The notes under the pieces were generated by a model. That model was not told the origin of the DNA, made no database searches, and saw only the letters and a program-made list of their open reading frames with translations. DNA of 15,343 nt, taken from contig DKVN01000155.1 in NCBI GenBank assembly GCA_002491225.1, positions 1 to 15,343 on the forward strand, given 5' to 3'. The translations under genes and the position numbers were made by a program. This DNA comes from Faecalibacterium sp. UBA7177. Its GTDB lineage: Bacteria > Bacillota > Clostridia > Oscillospirales > Ruminococcaceae. This document shows positions 6,490 through 13,936 of this stretch, one piece after another (the stretch's first letter is position 1; each line of letters opens with the position of its first letter).

Positions 6490-7278
6490 ATGCAGAACCA
6501 GTATGAAAAACAGCCCAGCGCCTACCTGCGCCGGGAGATGGAATGGAAACAATACGGCGAGGGCGGCGTCCCCTGCCTGGCCCTGCCCACCGGCAGCGGC
6601 CGGTTTTACGAATGGGAGGACGCCGGGATGACCAGCGCCCTCTCGAACCTTATCGAGAGCGGCCGGATCACCCTTTTTTGCGCCGACAGCATCAACGGCG
6701 AGAGCTGGCTGGGCCGGGGGGATGTCCGCCGCCAGGCCGAGATGCAGGAGCGCTGGCAGGCCTACCTCTGCGAGGAGCTGATCCCGATAATCGCCCGCCG
6801 CTGTCCGGGCCAGCCGCTGCTGGCGCTGGGGTGCGACCTCGGCGCGCTGCAGGCCGTGCTGCTAACGCTGCGCGCGCCACAGCAGGTGGCGGGCTGCGTG
6901 GCGCTCTCCGGCCAGTACGACGCCGCCGCCTTTTGGGGGCCGGAGGGCCGGGGGGACGACCTTGTCTTTCGCAACGACCCGATGCAGTTTTTGCCCGCGC
7001 TGCCGGGAGATCACCCCCGGCTGCAAGCGCTGCAAAAAAGCGTCATCTGGCTCTGCGCCGGGCAGGCCCCGGACGAGGCCGGGCCGCTGACCAGCGCCCG
7101 GGCGCTGGAGCAGGCGATGCGGGAAAAGGGCCTCTGCCCCCACCTCGATGTCTGGGGCTATGACGTGACCCACGGCTGGCCTTGGTGGAACCGGCAGATG
7201 CCCTACCTGCTCACCCAGGCGTTGGACACCTTGGAGGCGGCGAAAGGGCCGGATACCGTGCCGAGCACCTCGAAATAA
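6490..7278 (+). CDS. Esterase-like alpha/beta hydrolase (COG4947-like) with Asp at the nucleophile elbow
   Basis: A 262-aa protein that resembles the putative-esterase family of the alpha/beta-hydrolase fold: LALPTGSGRFYEWEDAGM (30-47), ITLFCADSINGESW (60-73), GCVALSGQYDA (135-145), NDPMQFLPAL (162-171) and THGWPWWNRQMPYLL (227-241). H228 sits where the family's catalytic histidine is expected. In relatives the nucleophile elbow reads GCSxG; here it is GCDLG, with D116 encoded by GAC at 6835-6837, so the serine is missing. Asp at this position is the nucleophile in haloalkane dehalogenases and epoxide hydrolases, but it could equally mean a non-catalytic protein. The ATG at 6490 has GGGAGG eight bases upstream; an upstream in-frame ATG (6427) lies inside the rpmB terminator and is rejected. 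It is single, convergent with the methyltransferase. Natural substrate unknown. Confidence 0.8.
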   Translation: MQNQYEKQPSAYLRREMEWKQYGEGGVPCLALPTGSGRFYEWEDAGMTSALSNLIESGRITLFCADSINGESWLGRGDVRRQAEMQERWQAYLCEELIPIIARRCPGQPLLALGCDLGALQAVLLTLRAPQQVAGCVALSGQYDAAAFWGPEGRGDDLVFRNDPMQFLPALPGDHPRLQALQKSVIWLCAGQAPDEAGPLTSARALEQAMREKGLCPHLDVWGYDVTHGWPWWNRQMPYLLTQALDTLEAAKGPDTVPSTSK

Positions 7279-7290
7279 CCACAACAGACG

Positions 7291-7351
7291 ATCAAACAGC
7301 GCGCCCCTGCCGGGAGTCTCCTCTTCCGGCAGGGGCGTGCTTCTGTTTGAT
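7291..7351. terminator. Nested inverted repeat, likely bidirectional terminator
   Basis: Between convergent stops, an outer pair ATCAAACAG / CTGTTTGAT (9 bp) encloses an inner perfect 12-bp stem, CGCCCCTGCCGG / CCGGCAGGGGCG, with a 12-nt loop. Only 12 bp separate it from the hydrolase stop, and the methyltransferase stop is immediately beyond it. U-rich but interrupted stretches follow the inner stem on both strands. Confidence 0.8.
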
Positions 7352-8173
7352 TCAGTTCTCCCCCACAAAGAGCAGATGGTTGCTCATGCCCAGGAATTCC
7401 GGCTTTTCACAGATATAGGCGTGGTAGCGCAGATACTGGGCGTAATCCTCCGGCGGCAGAGCGTTGATCTTGTCGGCCAGCAGCTCGCTGGCCCCGTCCG
7501 CCGCCACCTCGTGCAGGATCTTCACCCCGCCTTTGCGCAGCATCGCGCGGCAGCCCTCCACCGTGTGGAAGACGAAAGGGAAATCCTCCAATCGGAAGGT
7601 CTCTTTGTCGTAACTGCCTTTGGTGAAATAATCCGGCCGGTAGCAGAACTCGGTCAGGTGTACCATATCGTTGGAGATGAAGGCAAAAAACAGGGCGCCG
7701 CCCGGCTTGCAGACCCGCCTTGCCTCGGCGATGCAGCGCTGGCGGTCGGCCTCGCTGTGCAGGTGGTAGAGCGGCCCCAGCAGCAGCACCCCGTCAAAGC
7801 TGGCATCCGGCCAGCGGCCAAGGTCCACCGCGTTGCCCTCGATCAGCTCAATGGCATCCTGCGGGGTCAGTTTGGCGCGAAAGGCCCGGAGGTTGGCCTG
7901 TGCCAGCTCCAGCGCCGACACCCTGTACCCCCTGCGGGCAAAATACAGGCTGTACGCCCCCGCCCCGGCCCCCACATCCAGCAGCCGCGCGCCGGGCCGG
8001 AGGTACCGCTCGATGTACCGGACGGTGGTGAGGAACTCGACCCGGGCCGCCGGGCTGGCGGACAGGCGGGTGTCCTCATCGAAGATCTCGTAGGTTTTTT
8101 GGATCCGGGTCAGTTCGTCCTCAATCCGGGCCAGCTGCTCAAAGTCCAAAGAAAGCGCCTCCTCTCCGGCCAT
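7352..8173 (-). CDS. Class I SAM-dependent methyltransferase
   Basis: A 273-aa methyltransferase with motif I LLDVGAGAGAYSLYFARRG (64-82), the acidic E89 that would bind the SAM ribose, an NAVDL (114-118) adenine-side block, FDGVLLLGPLYHL (126-138), and EARRVCKPGGALFFAF (150-165). It resembles small-molecule or UbiE-like methyltransferases; the substrate is not identifiable. The start is uncertain. A GTG at 8221 overlaps the asparaginase stop and would add 16 residues, but it has no ribosome site and would read through a duplicated piece of the asparaginase end. I prefer the ATG at 8171-8173, although its Shine-Dalgarno (AGCAGG) is weak. It lies downstream of asparaginase on the same strand, 44 bp apart, so the two are probably co-transcribed. 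Confidence 0.85.
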   Translation of the reverse strand: MAGEEALSLDFEQLARIEDELTRIQKTYEIFDEDTRLSASPAARVEFLTTVRYIERYLRPGARLLDVGAGAGAYSLYFARRGYRVSALELAQANLRAFRAKLTPQDAIELIEGNAVDLGRWPDASFDGVLLLGPLYHLHSEADRQRCIAEARRVCKPGGALFFAFISNDMVHLTEFCYRPDYFTKGSYDKETFRLEDFPFVFHTVEGCRAMLRKGGVKILHEVAADGASELLADKINALPPEDYAQYLRYHAYICEKPEFLGMSNHLLFVGEN

Positions 8174-8202
8174 GCGCGGCGTCGCCTGCTGGCGGCCGCT
8201 TA

Positions 8203-8235
8203 CAGATAGATATCCGCTCACAGATAGGTATCAAA
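8203..8235 (-). repeat. In-frame tandem duplication of the asparaginase C-terminal codons and stop
   Basis: On the minus strand the gene ends GAT ACC TAT CTG TGA. After one codon (GCG) comes GAT ATC TAT CTG TAA in the same frame. The two 15-base units differ at two positions. The second copy is therefore a spare C-terminus with its own stop. Confidence 0.8.
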
Positions 8236-9243
8236 GTTGATCCGGCTGTAAAAGGCCCGTTCGATGGCGGCGTAGTCCAGCTCCTTCTGGCCCATCAGCC
8301 ACATGATTTTGGCACAGCAGGCCTCGAGGGTCATATCCCGCGCCTCCAAAAAGCGGAACTGCTTTTTCAGCTGGCCGCCCACCGCGTAGACCCCCACGTC
8401 GCTGCCCTCGTAGGGCACCTGGGTGCCCAAAATGACGATTTTTTCGTGGGCGGCGTACCGGCGCAGCTGCTCGGCCAGCGCCTCGGCCAGCTCATCCGGC
8501 ATGCCCCCCACCCCGAAGCTCTCGACCACGATGCAGTCGTACAGCTCCAGAATCGGGGCGAGGATGGCGGGCGAGAGGCCGGGGGTGAGCTTGAGCAGAA
8601 ACACCTTTTCGTCCAGCGCGCTGTAAAAGCGCGGCGGGCCGGAGGGCCGGGGGCTCTCGATGTAGCGCAGCAGCCCGTCCTCCCGCACCTGGGCAAGGCA
8701 GGGGAAGTTGATGCTGGTGAAGGCGTCATAGCTGTAGGTTTTGACCTTTTTCGCCCTGGTCCCGGCGATGACCTGGCCGTCAAACACCACCATCACCCCG
8801 CGGGAGAGCGGGTCGAGCGCACAGAGCACGCTGTCCCGCAGGTTCTTTTTGGCGTCGGTGATCTGCCAGGAGATCGGCTTCTGGGCCCCGGTGAGGATCA
8901 CCGGCTTGTCTGCGTCCTGAATCAGATACGAGAGAGCGGCCGCCGTGTAGGCCATCGTGTCGGTGCCGTGGCAGACGATGAAGCCGTCGTATCCATCGTA
9001 CTCCTGCCGGATGGTGTCGGCCAGCCGCAGCCAGTGGGCCGGGCGCATGTTGGTGCTGTCGATGCTGAAGAGCGCCCGGGTAAAGGGCTGGCAGAGCTCG
9101 TCCAGCTCGGGCATCTGGGCCAGCAGCTCCTCGCTGGAGAGCGCCGGGGCAAGTCCCTGCGGCGTCTGGGCCGAGGCGATGGTGCCGCCGGTGGTGATGA
9201 AAAGCAGCTTCTTTTTATTGGTCTTGTTGGTCGCGTTGTGCAT
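8218..9243 (-). CDS. ansA: Type I (cytosolic) L-asparaginase
   Basis: A 341-aa asparaginase that hydrolyses L-asparagine to aspartate and ammonia. TTGGTIAS (18-24 region) holds the nucleophile T21. HGTDTMAYTAAALSYL carries the second Thr/Asp pair, and GTRAKKVKTYSYDAF has the lysine expected to complete the second triad. VVESFGVGGMPDE and GTQVPYEGSDVGVYAVGG are further conserved blocks. It has no signal peptide, and its spacing resembles the E. coli AnsA type rather than periplasmic AnsB, so a cytosolic role is inferred. I chose the ATG at 9241-9243, with AGAGG eight bases upstream; an upstream in-frame ATG (9309) would add a 22-residue low-quality stretch. The end is odd: the last codons are repeated just past the stop. 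Confidence 0.93.
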   Translation of the reverse strand: MHNATNKTNKKKLLFITTGGTIASAQTPQGLAPALSSEELLAQMPELDELCQPFTRALFSIDSTNMRPAHWLRLADTIRQEYDGYDGFIVCHGTDTMAYTAAALSYLIQDADKPVILTGAQKPISWQITDAKKNLRDSVLCALDPLSRGVMVVFDGQVIAGTRAKKVKTYSYDAFTSINFPCLAQVREDGLLRYIESPRPSGPPRFYSALDEKVFLLKLTPGLSPAILAPILELYDCIVVESFGVGGMPDELAEALAEQLRRYAAHEKIVILGTQVPYEGSDVGVYAVGGQLKKQFRFLEARDMTLEACCAKIMWLMGQKELDYAAIERAFYSRINFDTYL

Positions 9244-9332
9244 AGGCCGAACCTCTTGTGATCCTGTATCATTTTTTTGCGCGACGGGGGGCGGGCAAGG
9301 CGGCCCCACTGCCGCATTTTTTGTCTTTTCTT

Positions 9333-9361
9333 AGCTTACTCAATTTGCGCGCGTTTTGCAA
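9333..9361 (-). promoter_or_regulatory. Candidate promoter of ansA and the methyltransferase
   Basis: On the minus strand, TTGCAA (9356-9361) and TAAGCT (9333-9338) are 17 bp apart and about 90 bp upstream of the ansA start. The -10 is weak (3 of 6). The intergenic region 9244-9520 holds this, the divergent marR promoter and leader repeats, and no gene that I can see. Confidence 0.4.
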
Positions 9362-9410
9362 CATCTGTTTTTGCCTACCCGATCAGAGGAAATTTTTCAC
9401 AAATTTTCTG

Positions 9411-9438
9411 TTGACATTTTCGGGACAAATGCTAAAAT
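9411..9438 (+). promoter_or_regulatory. Promoter of the marR-ABC-ABC operon
   Basis: A perfect -35 TTGACA (9411-9416) and a -10 TAAAAT (9433-9438, 5 of 6) are separated by 16 bp. The start of transcription is expected near 9445, just where the tandem repeats begin. Confidence 0.75.
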
Positions 9439-9444
9439 ATAAGT

Positions 9445-9489
9445 CGGTTAATTATTTCGCGGTTAATTGTTTCCCGGTTAGCGAATCGG
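9445..9489 (+). repeat. Three 15-bp tandem repeats in the marR leader, candidate operator
   Basis: CGGTTAATTATTTCG (9445-9459), CGGTTAATTGTTTCC (9460-9474) and a decayed CGGTTAGCGAATCGG (9475-9489) follow each other without gaps. They start right at the expected transcription start and end 32 bp before the marR ATG. AT-rich direct repeats here would suit autorepression by the MarR protein encoded downstream, as is usual for MarR-ABC operons. This is inference. Confidence 0.6.
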
Positions 9490-9520
9490 GGGCTTTTTTC
9501 CGAAAAAGGAGGCAAGCCGA

Positions 9521-10114
9521 ATGCCAAACCCACCCGAGGCCACCCGCGTTTTCTGGCACATGAACCGGGTGGTGGCGCTGCACAAGGTGCGGCTGCACCG
9601 CCAGACCGCCCCGCTCGGGGTATTTGCGGGGCAGATGCCGCTGCTGCTGTTTGTCCAAAACAATCCCGGCTGCACCCAGCGGGACATTGCAGACGCGCTG
9701 TCGGTGTCCACCCCATCGGTGGCCACCTCGATCAAGCGGATGCAGAAGGCCGGGCTGCTTGAAAAGCTGGCCGACGCGTCGGACATGCGCTGCAACAAGA
9801 TCTCGCTGACCGCGCGGGCCGAGCAGGTCATCCGGGACGGCCAGCAGATCTTTGAGGAGGTGAGCGCCCGGATGTTCGAGGGCATCACCCCCGAGGAGCT
9901 TGCGCTGCTGGCCGGGGTGCTGGCCCGGATGGAGGACAACCTCGGCGGCGAGGAGTTCCGCGGCAAGGATTTTCTTGCCATCCTCAACGCGGCCATGCCC
10001 CCTCCCCCGCCGGGAGACTGTGTCCCCAGGCACGGGCCGGGCCCCGCCGCCGGGCGGGCGGCCCCGTGCGCTTCCCAGACAGAAACCTTTACAAAGGAGG
10101 TCGAGCGACCTTGA
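9521..10114 (+). CDS. MarR family transcriptional regulator
   Basis: A 197-aa winged-helix regulator. The N-terminal dimer helix covers about 5-30. The DNA-binding domain runs through LLLFVQNNPGCTQRDIADALSV, with the recognition helix STPSVATSIKRMQKAGLL (63-80) and the wing LADASDMRCNKISLTARA (83-100). The C-terminal dimer helices end at about 157. The remaining 40 residues are Pro/Gly/Ala-rich and look like translated spacer; usual MarR length is about 140-155 aa. The ATG at 9521 follows AAAGGAGG. The stop TGA overlaps the TTG start of the first ABC gene. It probably represses its own operon and responds to a transported drug or metabolite; the ligand is unknown. Confidence 0.92.
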   Translation: MPNPPEATRVFWHMNRVVALHKVRLHRQTAPLGVFAGQMPLLLFVQNNPGCTQRDIADALSVSTPSVATSIKRMQKAGLLEKLADASDMRCNKISLTARAEQVIRDGQQIFEEVSARMFEGITPEELALLAGVLARMEDNLGGEEFRGKDFLAILNAAMPPPPPGDCVPRHGPGPAAGRAAPCASQTETFTKEVERP

Positions 10115-11838
10115 TCAAGACCCTGTTCCCCTATACCAAGCGCTTTCAAAAATACGGCCTGCTGGCCCCGCTCTGTGTCATCGGCGAGGTGCTGCTGGAG
10201 ATCAGCATCCCCCGCCTGATGAGCCGGATCGTGGATGTGGGCATCCCCAGCCAGGACATCGGCTACATCGTGCGGCTGGGCCTCTTGATGACCCTGCTGG
10301 CTTTGAGCGGCATGGTGCTGGGCGCGCTGTCCAGCCGGTTTGCGGCCCTGGCCAGCATGGGCTTTGGGTGCGAACTGCGCCGGGCGGCGTTCCACAATGT
10401 GCAGAACTACAGCTTCTCCAATGTGGACAAGTTCAGCACCGCCAGCCTGGTCACCCGGCTGACCACCGATGTAACCAACACCCAAAACGCCTACCAGCTG
10501 GTGATCCGCATGCTGGTGCGGGCCCCGGTGATGCTGGTGAGCGCCACATGGATGGCCTTTTCGATCAACAGCAGCCTGGTCATCGTCTTTCTGGTGGCCA
10601 TCCCGGTGCTGGCCCTCTCCCTCTACTGCCTGATCCGGCTGTCCTACCCGCGGTTCATCTCGATGCTGCACCGGTATGACGACCTCAACCGCTCGGTGCA
10701 GGAAAACCTGATCGCCATCCGGGTGGTCAAGGCCTTTGTGCGGGCGGACTATGAGAAGCAGAAGTTCCAAAAATCCAACGATGAGTTGATGGAGTCCTCG
10801 ATCGCGGCCGAGCGGATCGTCATCACCATGATGCCGATCATGCAGCTGGTGGTCAACGGCTGCATCCTGGCGATCCTGTGGTTCGGCGGGCAGATGATCA
10901 TCGGCGGGCGGATGCTGAGCGGCGACCTCATCAGCTTTATCAACTATGTCACCCAGATCCTCATGAGCCTGATGATGATCGGCATGGCCTTTACCCAGCT
11001 GGTGATGGCCCGCGCCTCGATGCAGCGTCTGGCCGAGGTGATCGAGGAAAAGCCCGCCATCACCGGCGCGGCCAAGGGCCAGGGCCCGGCGCTAAAGGAC
11101 GGCTCGGTCGAGTTCCGGCATGTCGATTTCAAGTATAACCCCAAGAGTGAAAACGAGACCCTCAAGGACATCTGCCTCTCGATCCGCTCGGGCGAGACGG
11201 TGGGTATTCTGGGCGGCACCGGCAGCGCCAAGAGCAGCCTGGTGCAGCTGATCCCGCGGCTTTACGACATCTGCGGGGGCGAGCTGCTGGTGGGCGGGCA
11301 CCCGGTGGCCGAGTACGAGCTGGAGGTGCTGCGCCGCGGGGTGGCGATGGTGCTGCAAAAGAACGTGCTCTTCTCGGGCAGCATCCGGGACAACCTCAAA
11401 TGGGGCAACCCGAACGCCACCGACGAGCAGATCGTCGCGGCCTGCAAGGCGGCCAGCGCGCATGATTTTATCAGCTCTTTCCCAGACGGGTACGACACCG
11501 ACCTTGGGCAGGGCGGCGTGAACGTGTCGGGCGGGCAGAAGCAGCGGCTGTGCATCGCGCGGGCCCTGCTGGCCCACCCGAAGATCCTGATCCTGGACGA
11601 CTCGACCAGCGCGGTGGACACCGCCACCGACGCGGCCATCCGCGCGGCGCTCAAAACCAGCCTTGCCGGGGCGACCAAGATCATCATCGCCCAGCGGGTG
11701 GCCAGCGTCTGCGAGGCGGACAAGATCGTGGTGATGGAGGACGGCCAGATCAACGCCGTGGGCACCCACGAGGAACTGCTGCAGAGCTGCGAGATCTACC
11801 GGCAGGTCTGGGAGTCGCAGCAAAAGGGGGTGGCCTGA
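10111..11838 (+). CDS. ABC exporter half-transporter with degenerate ATP site (TM287/BmrC-like)
   Basis: A 575-aa half-transporter: six-helix exporter membrane domain (about 1-310), then an ATPase domain. It has Walker A GGTGSAKSS (368-376), Q-loop Q416, signature VSGGQ (472-476), Walker B ILILDD with D497 in place of the catalytic glutamate, and Q528 in place of the switch histidine (IAQRVASV). E-to-D plus H-to-Q is the hallmark of the degenerate-site subunit in heterodimeric exporters such as TM287/288. I chose the TTG at 10111: AAAGGAGGT lies nine bases upstream, and TTGA overlaps the marR stop, so translation is coupled. An upstream ATG (10066) would swallow that ribosome site. Its partner is the next gene. 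Export of drugs, peptides or lipids is possible; the substrate is not known. Confidence 0.94.
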   Translation: MIKTLFPYTKRFQKYGLLAPLCVIGEVLLEISIPRLMSRIVDVGIPSQDIGYIVRLGLLMTLLALSGMVLGALSSRFAALASMGFGCELRRAAFHNVQNYSFSNVDKFSTASLVTRLTTDVTNTQNAYQLVIRMLVRAPVMLVSATWMAFSINSSLVIVFLVAIPVLALSLYCLIRLSYPRFISMLHRYDDLNRSVQENLIAIRVVKAFVRADYEKQKFQKSNDELMESSIAAERIVITMMPIMQLVVNGCILAILWFGGQMIIGGRMLSGDLISFINYVTQILMSLMMIGMAFTQLVMARASMQRLAEVIEEKPAITGAAKGQGPALKDGSVEFRHVDFKYNPKSENETLKDICLSIRSGETVGILGGTGSAKSSLVQLIPRLYDICGGELLVGGHPVAEYELEVLRRGVAMVLQKNVLFSGSIRDNLKWGNPNATDEQIVAACKAASAHDFISSFPDGYDTDLGQGGVNVSGGQKQRLCIARALLAHPKILILDDSTSAVDTATDAAIRAALKTSLAGATKIIIAQRVASVCEADKIVVMEDGQINAVGTHEELLQSCEIYRQVWESQQKGVA

Positions 11839-11839
11839 G

Positions 11840-13726
11840 ATGCCGAGACCGCACGGGAATTTCCAGAAGCCGAAGAACGCCAGGGCCACCTTTGGCCGGG
11901 TGATGGGCTACATGCTGCGCCAGAAATGGATGATGGCGCTGGTGGTGCTGCTGGTGGCGGTCAGCTCCGGCGCGGGGGTGCTGGGCACCTACATGCTGCG
12001 GCCGATCATCAACGAGGGCATCCTGCCGATGGTGGGCTCGCCCATCACGGCCCAGACCCTCTCCACCCTGACCAGCATGCTGCTGATGCTGGCCGGGGTC
12101 TACCTGGCCGGGGCCGCCTGCAACTACGGGCTGCAGATGATGATGACCCTCATCTCGAACCGGGCGCTCAACCGGCTGCGGGCCGACCTCTTCAACAAGC
12201 TGGAGGACCTGCCCATCCGCTACTTTGACAGCCGCACCCACGGCGAGATCATGAGCCGGTTCACCAACGACGTCGACGCGGTGCGCCAGGCCATGAGCCA
12301 GGGCATCATCCAGCTGCTGACCAGCATCATCACGGTGACCAGCACCTTTGTCATGATGCTGATCCTCAGCCCGCTGCTGACCGTGTTGATCGTGCTGATG
12401 CTGGTGCTGATGATCCAGATCATCAAGGCCATCACCAAGCGCAGCGCGGCCGGGTTCAAGGCGCAGCAGGCCGCCATCGGCGCGACCAACGGCTACCTCG
12501 AGGAGATGATCGAGGGGCAGAAGGTGGTCAAGGTGTTCTGCCACGAGGAGACGGTCAACCGCGAGTTCGACGCCCTCAACGAGCAGCTGCGCGAGGCCGC
12601 GGTGCAGGCCAACACCTTTGCCAACATCATCATGCCGATCATGGGCAACCTGTCCTATGTCAACTACGCCTTCACGGCCGCCATCGGCGCGGTGCTGGTG
12701 ATCGCGGGCCGGATGGACATCGGCTCGATCGCGAGCTACCTGCAGTACACCCGCTCGTTCAGCCAGCCGATCACCCAGATCAGCATGCAGTTCAACGCGA
12801 TTTTGGCGGCGCTGGCCGGCGCCGAGCGCATCTTTGCGGTGATCGATGAGACCCCCGAGGCGGACGACGGCTATGTGACCCTGGTCAACGCCTGCCGCGC
12901 GCCGGACGGCAGCCTGACCGAGTGCGCCGCCCGCACCGGCCTCTGGGCCTGGAAGCACCCGCACCATGACGGCACCACCACCTACACCGAGTTGAAGGGC
13001 GACGTGACCCTCGACAATGTCACCTTTGGCTATGTGCCGGAAAAGACGGTGCTGAAGGACGTGACCCTCTACGCCAAGCCCGGCCAGAAGATCGCCTTTG
13101 TGGGCAGCACCGGCGCGGGCAAGACCACCATCACCAACCTGCTCAACCGCTTTTACGAGGTGCCGGACGGCAAAATTCGCTACGACGGCATCAATATCAC
13201 CAAGATCCGCAAGGACGATTTGCGCCGCAGCCTCGGCATGGTATTGCAGGACACCCACCTCTTTACCGGCACCGTGCGGGAGAACATCCGCTACGGCCGC
13301 CTGAACGCCACCGACGAGGAGGTGGAGGCCGCCGCACGGCTGGCCAACGCCGATTTCTTCATCCGGCATCTGCCCCAGGGGTACGATACGGTGCTGACCT
13401 CGGACGGCGCGAACCTCAGCCAGGGCCAGCGCCAGCTGCTGGCCATCGCCCGCGCCGCCGTGGCCGACCCGCCGGTATTGATTTTGGACGAGGCCACCAG
13501 CAGCATCGACACCCGCACCGAGCGGCTGATCGAAAAGGGCATGGATAAGCTGATGCGCGGGCGCACCGTCTTTGTCATCGCGCACCGCCTCTCGACCGTG
13601 CGCAACTCCGATGCCATCATGGTGCTGGAGCAGGGCGAGATCATCGAGCGCGGCGACCATGACGACCTGATCGCCCAGAAGGGCAAATACTACCAGCTGT
13701 ACACCGGGCAGTTTGAGCTTTCGTAA
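11840..13726 (+). CDS. ABC exporter half-transporter with canonical catalytic residues (TM288/BmrD-like)
   Basis: A 628-aa half-transporter and the partner of the preceding one; its ATG lies one base after that stop, with AGGGGG just upstream. The membrane domain covers about 20-335. A linker of about 45 residues (343-387), rich in charged and aromatic residues, separates it from the ATPase, an insertion I associate with this subfamily. The ATPase has Walker A GSTGAGKTT (422-430), Q470, Walker B VLILDEATS with catalytic E551, and H582 (IAHRLSTV). Its signature is LSQGQ (526-530) rather than LSGGQ. In the heterodimer that variant signature pairs with the partner's degenerate Walker motifs, while this subunit's intact Walker motifs pair with the partner's VSGGQ, giving one working site. 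Confidence 0.95.
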   Translation: MPRPHGNFQKPKNARATFGRVMGYMLRQKWMMALVVLLVAVSSGAGVLGTYMLRPIINEGILPMVGSPITAQTLSTLTSMLLMLAGVYLAGAACNYGLQMMMTLISNRALNRLRADLFNKLEDLPIRYFDSRTHGEIMSRFTNDVDAVRQAMSQGIIQLLTSIITVTSTFVMMLILSPLLTVLIVLMLVLMIQIIKAITKRSAAGFKAQQAAIGATNGYLEEMIEGQKVVKVFCHEETVNREFDALNEQLREAAVQANTFANIIMPIMGNLSYVNYAFTAAIGAVLVIAGRMDIGSIASYLQYTRSFSQPITQISMQFNAILAALAGAERIFAVIDETPEADDGYVTLVNACRAPDGSLTECAARTGLWAWKHPHHDGTTTYTELKGDVTLDNVTFGYVPEKTVLKDVTLYAKPGQKIAFVGSTGAGKTTITNLLNRFYEVPDGKIRYDGINITKIRKDDLRRSLGMVLQDTHLFTGTVRENIRYGRLNATDEEVEAAARLANADFFIRHLPQGYDTVLTSDGANLSQGQRQLLAIARAAVADPPVLILDEATSSIDTRTERLIEKGMDKLMRGRTVFVIAHRLSTVRNSDAIMVLEQGEIIERGDHDDLIAQKGKYYQLYTGQFELS

Positions 13727-13752
13727 CAGAAAGCGGCGCGGCCCGGCAGCGG

Positions 13753-13814
13753 CAAAACCACATCGGCGGGAGGGGACGTAGGTTTCCTCCCGCCGATGCT
13801 TTCTTTCGGTTTTG
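13753..13814 (+). terminator. Rho-independent terminator after the ABC exporter operon
   Basis: CATCGGCGGGAGG (13761-13773) and CCTCCCGCCGATG (13786-13798) form a perfect 13-bp stem with a 12-nt loop, followed by CTTTCTTTC. An outer pair, CAAAACC / GGTTTTG, extends the symmetry. It starts 27 bp after the stop. Confidence 0.88.
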
Positions 13815-13852
13815 TCAGAAGGGGCTTTCCGGCGGCAATTTGCCCGCCCCTA

Positions 13853-13881
13853 CTGGCAAACGGGGCAAAATAGTGTATAAT
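13853..13881 (+). promoter_or_regulatory. Promoter of nadE
   Basis: CTGGCA (13853-13858, 4 of 6) and a perfect TATAAT (13876-13881) are 17 bp apart. They give a leader of about 50 bases before the nadE ATG. The region 13727-13936 holds the preceding terminator and this promoter, with nothing else visible. Confidence 0.65.
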
Positions 13882-13936
13882 AGGAGAGAAATCGAGAAAA
13901 CACACAAAAATATGCAAAGCAAAGGATGGGACGTGT

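Noticed and set aside
9288..9330. A short GCGGC/GCCGC hairpin followed by a T-run on the plus strand upstream of marR
   Set aside because: The stem is only 5 bp and no gene would need termination there. It could limit stray transcription into the marR promoter, but the evidence is too thin.
10066..10110. An ATG-started N-terminal extension of the first ABC protein
   Set aside because: The extension codes through the strong AAAGGAGGT ribosome site and has no similarity to exporter N-termini; the coupled TTG at 10111 fits better.
11750..13660. A 636-codon open frame on the minus strand opposite the second ABC gene
   Set aside because: Same cause: it is rich in His, Gln, Asp and Val, lacks a ribosome site and matches no family, while the plus strand codes a complete ABC half-transporter.
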